DNA from: Methylovirgula sp.
GTDB lineage: Bacteria; Pseudomonadota; Alphaproteobacteria; Rhizobiales; Beijerinckiaceae
Direction: 5' to 3'
Assembly: GCA_030044485.1 (NCBI GenBank)
Contig: JASHVQ010000052.1
Coordinates: forward strand, 1 to 8,200
DNA length: 8,200 nt
This document shows, one piece after another, positions 6,485-8,200 of this stretch (the first letter of the stretch is position 1; each line of letters begins with the position of its first letter). A program made the translations under genes and the position numbers. Under the pieces are notes generated by a model, which was given only the letters and a program-made list of their open reading frames with translations, was not told the origin of the DNA and ran no database searches.

Positions 6485-7279
6485 TTATGAGCGCAGCCTT
6501 TCGTCGGTTTCCGGTACGTTCACGTCGAATTGAGCGAGCAGCCGGTCGGCGAGCCGCGGCGGCAAGAGACGGGCCAGCCGCGCCGCCAAATAAAGGCGGC
6601 GCGGAAAGACAATCGTCGCTTTGCCGCGTGCAAGCCCGCTTTTTATGATGTCCGCCGCCCGCGCATCGCTGATTTCGAACGGTTTCGCCGCCGAAATCTT
6701 CTCATTCAGCGGCGTTTTCACGAAGCCGGCGATCACCAGGCTGACGAGAACGCCGCGTTCTTCGAGCCGGCCGCGCAGAGACTCGGCATAGGCATGAACC
6801 GCGGCCTTGCTGGCGCAATAGGCGGGCGAATAGGGCAGCCCGCGCAGACCGGCGATCGAACCGATGAAGGCGAGCTGGCCGTGACCGCGTGCGCACATCG
6901 CGCCGATCAAAGGCTCGACCGTGTTCAAGACGCCGAGCAAATTCGTGGCAAGCAGCGCCCGCACCGCTTCGGGCTCTTCGCAGAGGCCTTTGCCGGCAAG
7001 CCCGGTGCTTATGCCGGCGTTGGCGATGGCGAGATCGAAGGGGCGCGCCGCATCCCGGGCGGCGATCCAGGCGTGCATAGCATCGCGGTCGCGGACGTCG
7101 AGCTGCACGGTGACGACGCCGGCGCCTCTGGCTTTTGCGGCCGCCGCGACATCCCGCAATCGCTCGGCGCTGCGCCCGATCAAGGCAAGCTCGGTGCGCG
7201 GCGCCGCATAGGCGAGCGCCAAGGCCCGGCCAATGCCGCTCGAAGCGCCGGTGATCAGGATGGAACGCTGTTCCGGCAT
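6485..7279 (-). CDS. Short-chain dehydrogenase/reductase, probable ketoreductase
   Basis: This 264-residue classical SDR is expected to reduce a keto group with a nicotinamide cofactor. It shows the Rossmann glycine motif TGASSGIG (10-17), NAG (87-89), the structural asparagine N113, catalytic S141 in GSIAG, and the Y154/K158 pair in YCASK. An arginine straight after the second strand (GRS, 35-37) suggests NADP(H). The C-terminal region GFVKTPLNEKI (185-195), followed by a basic, hydrophobic tail with FPRRLYLAARLARLLP, suggests a lipid-like or membrane-near substrate. The ATG at 7279 follows the preceding gene's stop codon by one base, so the two are translationally coupled; the frame stays open upstream but overlaps that gene. 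Two roles fit: a beta-ketoacyl thioester reductase working with the adjacent ketosynthase and dehydratase, or a 3-keto-sphinganine reductase serving the oxoamine synthase. The sequence does not decide between them. Confidence 0.88.
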   Translation of the reverse strand: MPEQRSILITGASSGIGRALALAYAAPRTELALIGRSAERLRDVAAAAKARGAGVVTVQLDVRDRDAMHAWIAARDAARPFDLAIANAGISTGLAGKGLCEEPEAVRALLATNLLGVLNTVEPLIGAMCARGHGQLAFIGSIAGLRGLPYSPAYCASKAAVHAYAESLRGRLEERGVLVSLVIAGFVKTPLNEKISAAKPFEISDARAADIIKSGLARGKATIVFPRRLYLAARLARLLPPRLADRLLAQFDVNVPETDERLRS

Positions 7280-7280
7280 G

Positions 7281-7703
7281 TCAGACGAGCGTCGCTTCGG
7301 CGATGACGACGATCTCGCGCCGTTCGTTATGCGCCAGGAGACGCAACAGCACATGCGGCTTCTCGCCGGCGCCGATCTCGACGACGCGGCCCGACATCTC
7401 GACGCTCTCGCCGGCGAGGAGCGGCCGCAGGAATTTGGCGGCAAGCTTTTGCAACCTGAGATCGGGACGCCAAGCGGATATCGCCGGTTCGAGAGCGCCC
7501 ATCAGCAGCATGCCGTGCACGGGCGGTGCTTCAAGCCCCACGCGGCGCGCGAGATCCGCATCGATATGGATCGGGTTGTCGTCGCCCGACGCCGCCGCGT
7601 AACGGCGCAGAGCGTCGAGATCGAAGCGCACCCCGCGTAGCGGCAGCCTTTCGCCGAGCGGCGGCGCGGAGGGAGGCGAAGAATTTTTGGCCGCGGCGCT
7701 CAT
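7281..7703 (-). CDS. MaoC-like (R)-specific hydratase/dehydratase, HadB-type subunit
   Basis: This 140-residue single-hotdog protein belongs to the MaoC/hydratase-2 family. The hydratase-2 signature is clear at YAAASGDDNPIHID (35-48), with D41 and H46 as the expected catalytic pair, and the second conserved block PPVHGMLLMG lies at 60-69. Enzymes of this kind dehydrate (R)-3-hydroxyacyl thioesters or run the reverse hydration. Its start codon overlaps the stop of the preceding hotdog gene by 4 bases (ATGA), a strong sign that the two subunits are made together. Known precedent for a catalytic MaoC half paired with a degenerate half is the mycobacterial HadAB heterodimer. The first 15 residues are low-complexity Ala/Ser/Pro. 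Whether the substrate sits on CoA or acyl carrier protein is not visible; the adjoining ketosynthase favours acyl carrier protein. Confidence 0.85.
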   Translation of the reverse strand: MSAAAKNSSPPSAPPLGERLPLRGVRFDLDALRRYAAASGDDNPIHIDADLARRVGLEAPPVHGMLLMGALEPAISAWRPDLRLQKLAAKFLRPLLAGESVEMSGRVVEIGAGEKPHVLLRLLAHNERREIVVIAEATLV

Positions 7704-8125
7704 TGTCGCGGCAAATCCAGGGCTTCATTCCCATCCGGCGCGACGATGCGCAGGATCGTCTCCATGGTCAGGCAGAGGCCGCCGTCGGGCGCGGCGACCT
7801 CGGAGCGCACGACAAGCCGCGGCGGCCTGGCCTCGCGCCGCATTTCGACCTGCATGCGATAATCGGCATCGACGACGAGCGCGCTCCGATAGTCGAAGCT
7901 TTGCGATTCATGCAAAGGGATCCATCCGCTCTCGCCCATGATCCGCGCCGCGGCGGCGCGGATTTCGGGATGTGCCAGCCAGCGGATCGGAAACGTGAAA
8001 GGCACGCGCGAGGCTTGCGTGCCGATCTCGCGGGCAAAGGCTGCGACCGCATCGGCCTCCGTGCGGACCGGCAAGGGTTCGAGACGCAGCGGCGCGCCGA
8101 CGCCTTCGCCCGGCGTATCGCTCAT
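7700..8125 (-). CDS. MaoC N-terminal-like hotdog protein, HadA-type partner subunit
   Basis: This 141-residue protein looks like the FAS1-like/MaoC N-terminal dehydratase domain. The stretch VPFTFPIRWL (41-50) is the family's typical entry into the hotdog helix. LHESQSFDYRSAL (71-83) followed by DADYRMQVEM (86-95) matches the usual 'poly-strand' region of HadA-type proteins. No D-x4-H catalytic pair is present, so it probably helps bind the acyl chain while the next gene's product supplies catalysis. The start is ATG with GAGG 6 bases upstream. It follows the ketosynthase stop by 24 bases and overlaps the hydratase gene by 4. The resemblance is weaker than for its partner, and the name rests on motif and gene order together. 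Confidence 0.72.
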   Translation of the reverse strand: MSDTPGEGVGAPLRLEPLPVRTEADAVAAFAREIGTQASRVPFTFPIRWLAHPEIRAAAARIMGESGWIPLHESQSFDYRSALVVDADYRMQVEMRREARPPRLVVRSEVAAPDGGLCLTMETILRIVAPDGNEALDLPRQ

Positions 8126-8149
8126 TGGCGGCCTCGCTCGCGCACGCCC

Positions 8150-8200
8150 TTAAGCGGTGCGGCGTAAAACGAGAACCGCATTGATCCCTCCGAAGGCAAA
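8150..8200 (-). CDS. Beta-ketoacyl synthase, C-terminal end only (cut by window edge)
   Basis: Only the last 16 codons and a TAA stop are inside the window. They read FAFGGINAVLVLRRTA, which matches the C-terminal strand of FabF/FabB-type ketosynthases, where a phenylalanine-glycine-glycine-x-asparagine block (FGGxN) precedes a final hydrophobic strand ending in a basic residue. The enzyme would elongate an acyl thioester with malonyl units. The rest, including the Cys-His-His active site, lies beyond position 8200. It is first, within the window, in a minus-strand set with the two hotdog genes and the reductase. Identification from 16 residues is good but not certain; a ketosynthase-like chain-length factor lacking the active cysteine would look the same here. 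Confidence 0.75.
   Translation of the reverse strand, partial: FAFGGINAVLVLRRTA

Noticed and set aside
7280..7444. Extended start for the reductase at 7444
   Set aside because: The extra 55 residues overlap the hydratase gene and precede the normal SDR N-terminus, which begins at the ATG at 7279.

Overview
The window is GC-rich chromosomal DNA from an alphaproteobacterium, most likely of the order Hyphomicrobiales (Rhizobiales). The family is uncertain; a Beijerinckiaceae or Methylocystaceae-like host would fit. The taxonomic hint is the left edge, where an enoyl-CoA hydratase gene lies just upstream of rpsT on the same strand. From memory, that pair usually precedes dnaA in this order, so dnaA may lie just off the left edge. 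There are no mobile elements, RNA genes, CRISPR arrays or pseudogenes that I can see.

Layout. (1) 38-1191, minus strand: enoyl-CoA hydratase, then a well-formed promoter (TTGACG, 17 nt, TATAAG), then rpsT (ribosomal protein S20). (2) 1192-1514: a 323-base divergent intergenic region with an AT-richer core and several short dyads. (3) 1515-5088, plus strand: three genes for an alpha-oxoamine synthase of serine palmitoyltransferase type, a GNAT-fold protein resembling the bacterial ceramide synthase family, and a three-histidine-box desaturase strikingly like eukaryotic sphingolipid delta-4 desaturase (DES1/DEGS1). (4) 5093-8200, minus strand, converging on the first set with only 4 bases between the stop codons: in transcription order, the C-terminal end of a beta-ketoacyl synthase, a HadA-like hotdog protein, a HadB/MaoC-like hydratase, a short-chain dehydrogenase/reductase and a membrane-bound GT2 glycosyltransferase.

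Reading. The best single explanation is a sphingolipid (ceramide, possibly glycosylated) biosynthesis locus. The oxoamine synthase would condense an amino acid with an acyl thioester. The GNAT protein would N-acylate the long-chain base. The DES1-like enzyme would desaturate or hydroxylate the base. The GT2 enzyme could add a sugar. The ketosynthase, split dehydratase and reductase would form most of one fatty-acid elongation cycle and could supply a dedicated acyl chain; the reductase might instead reduce the 3-keto base. Family assignments rest on motifs read directly in the sequence. The joint pathway, the substrates and the product are inference. The acyl carrier protein, its ligase and the rest of the ketosynthase would be expected beyond the right edge.
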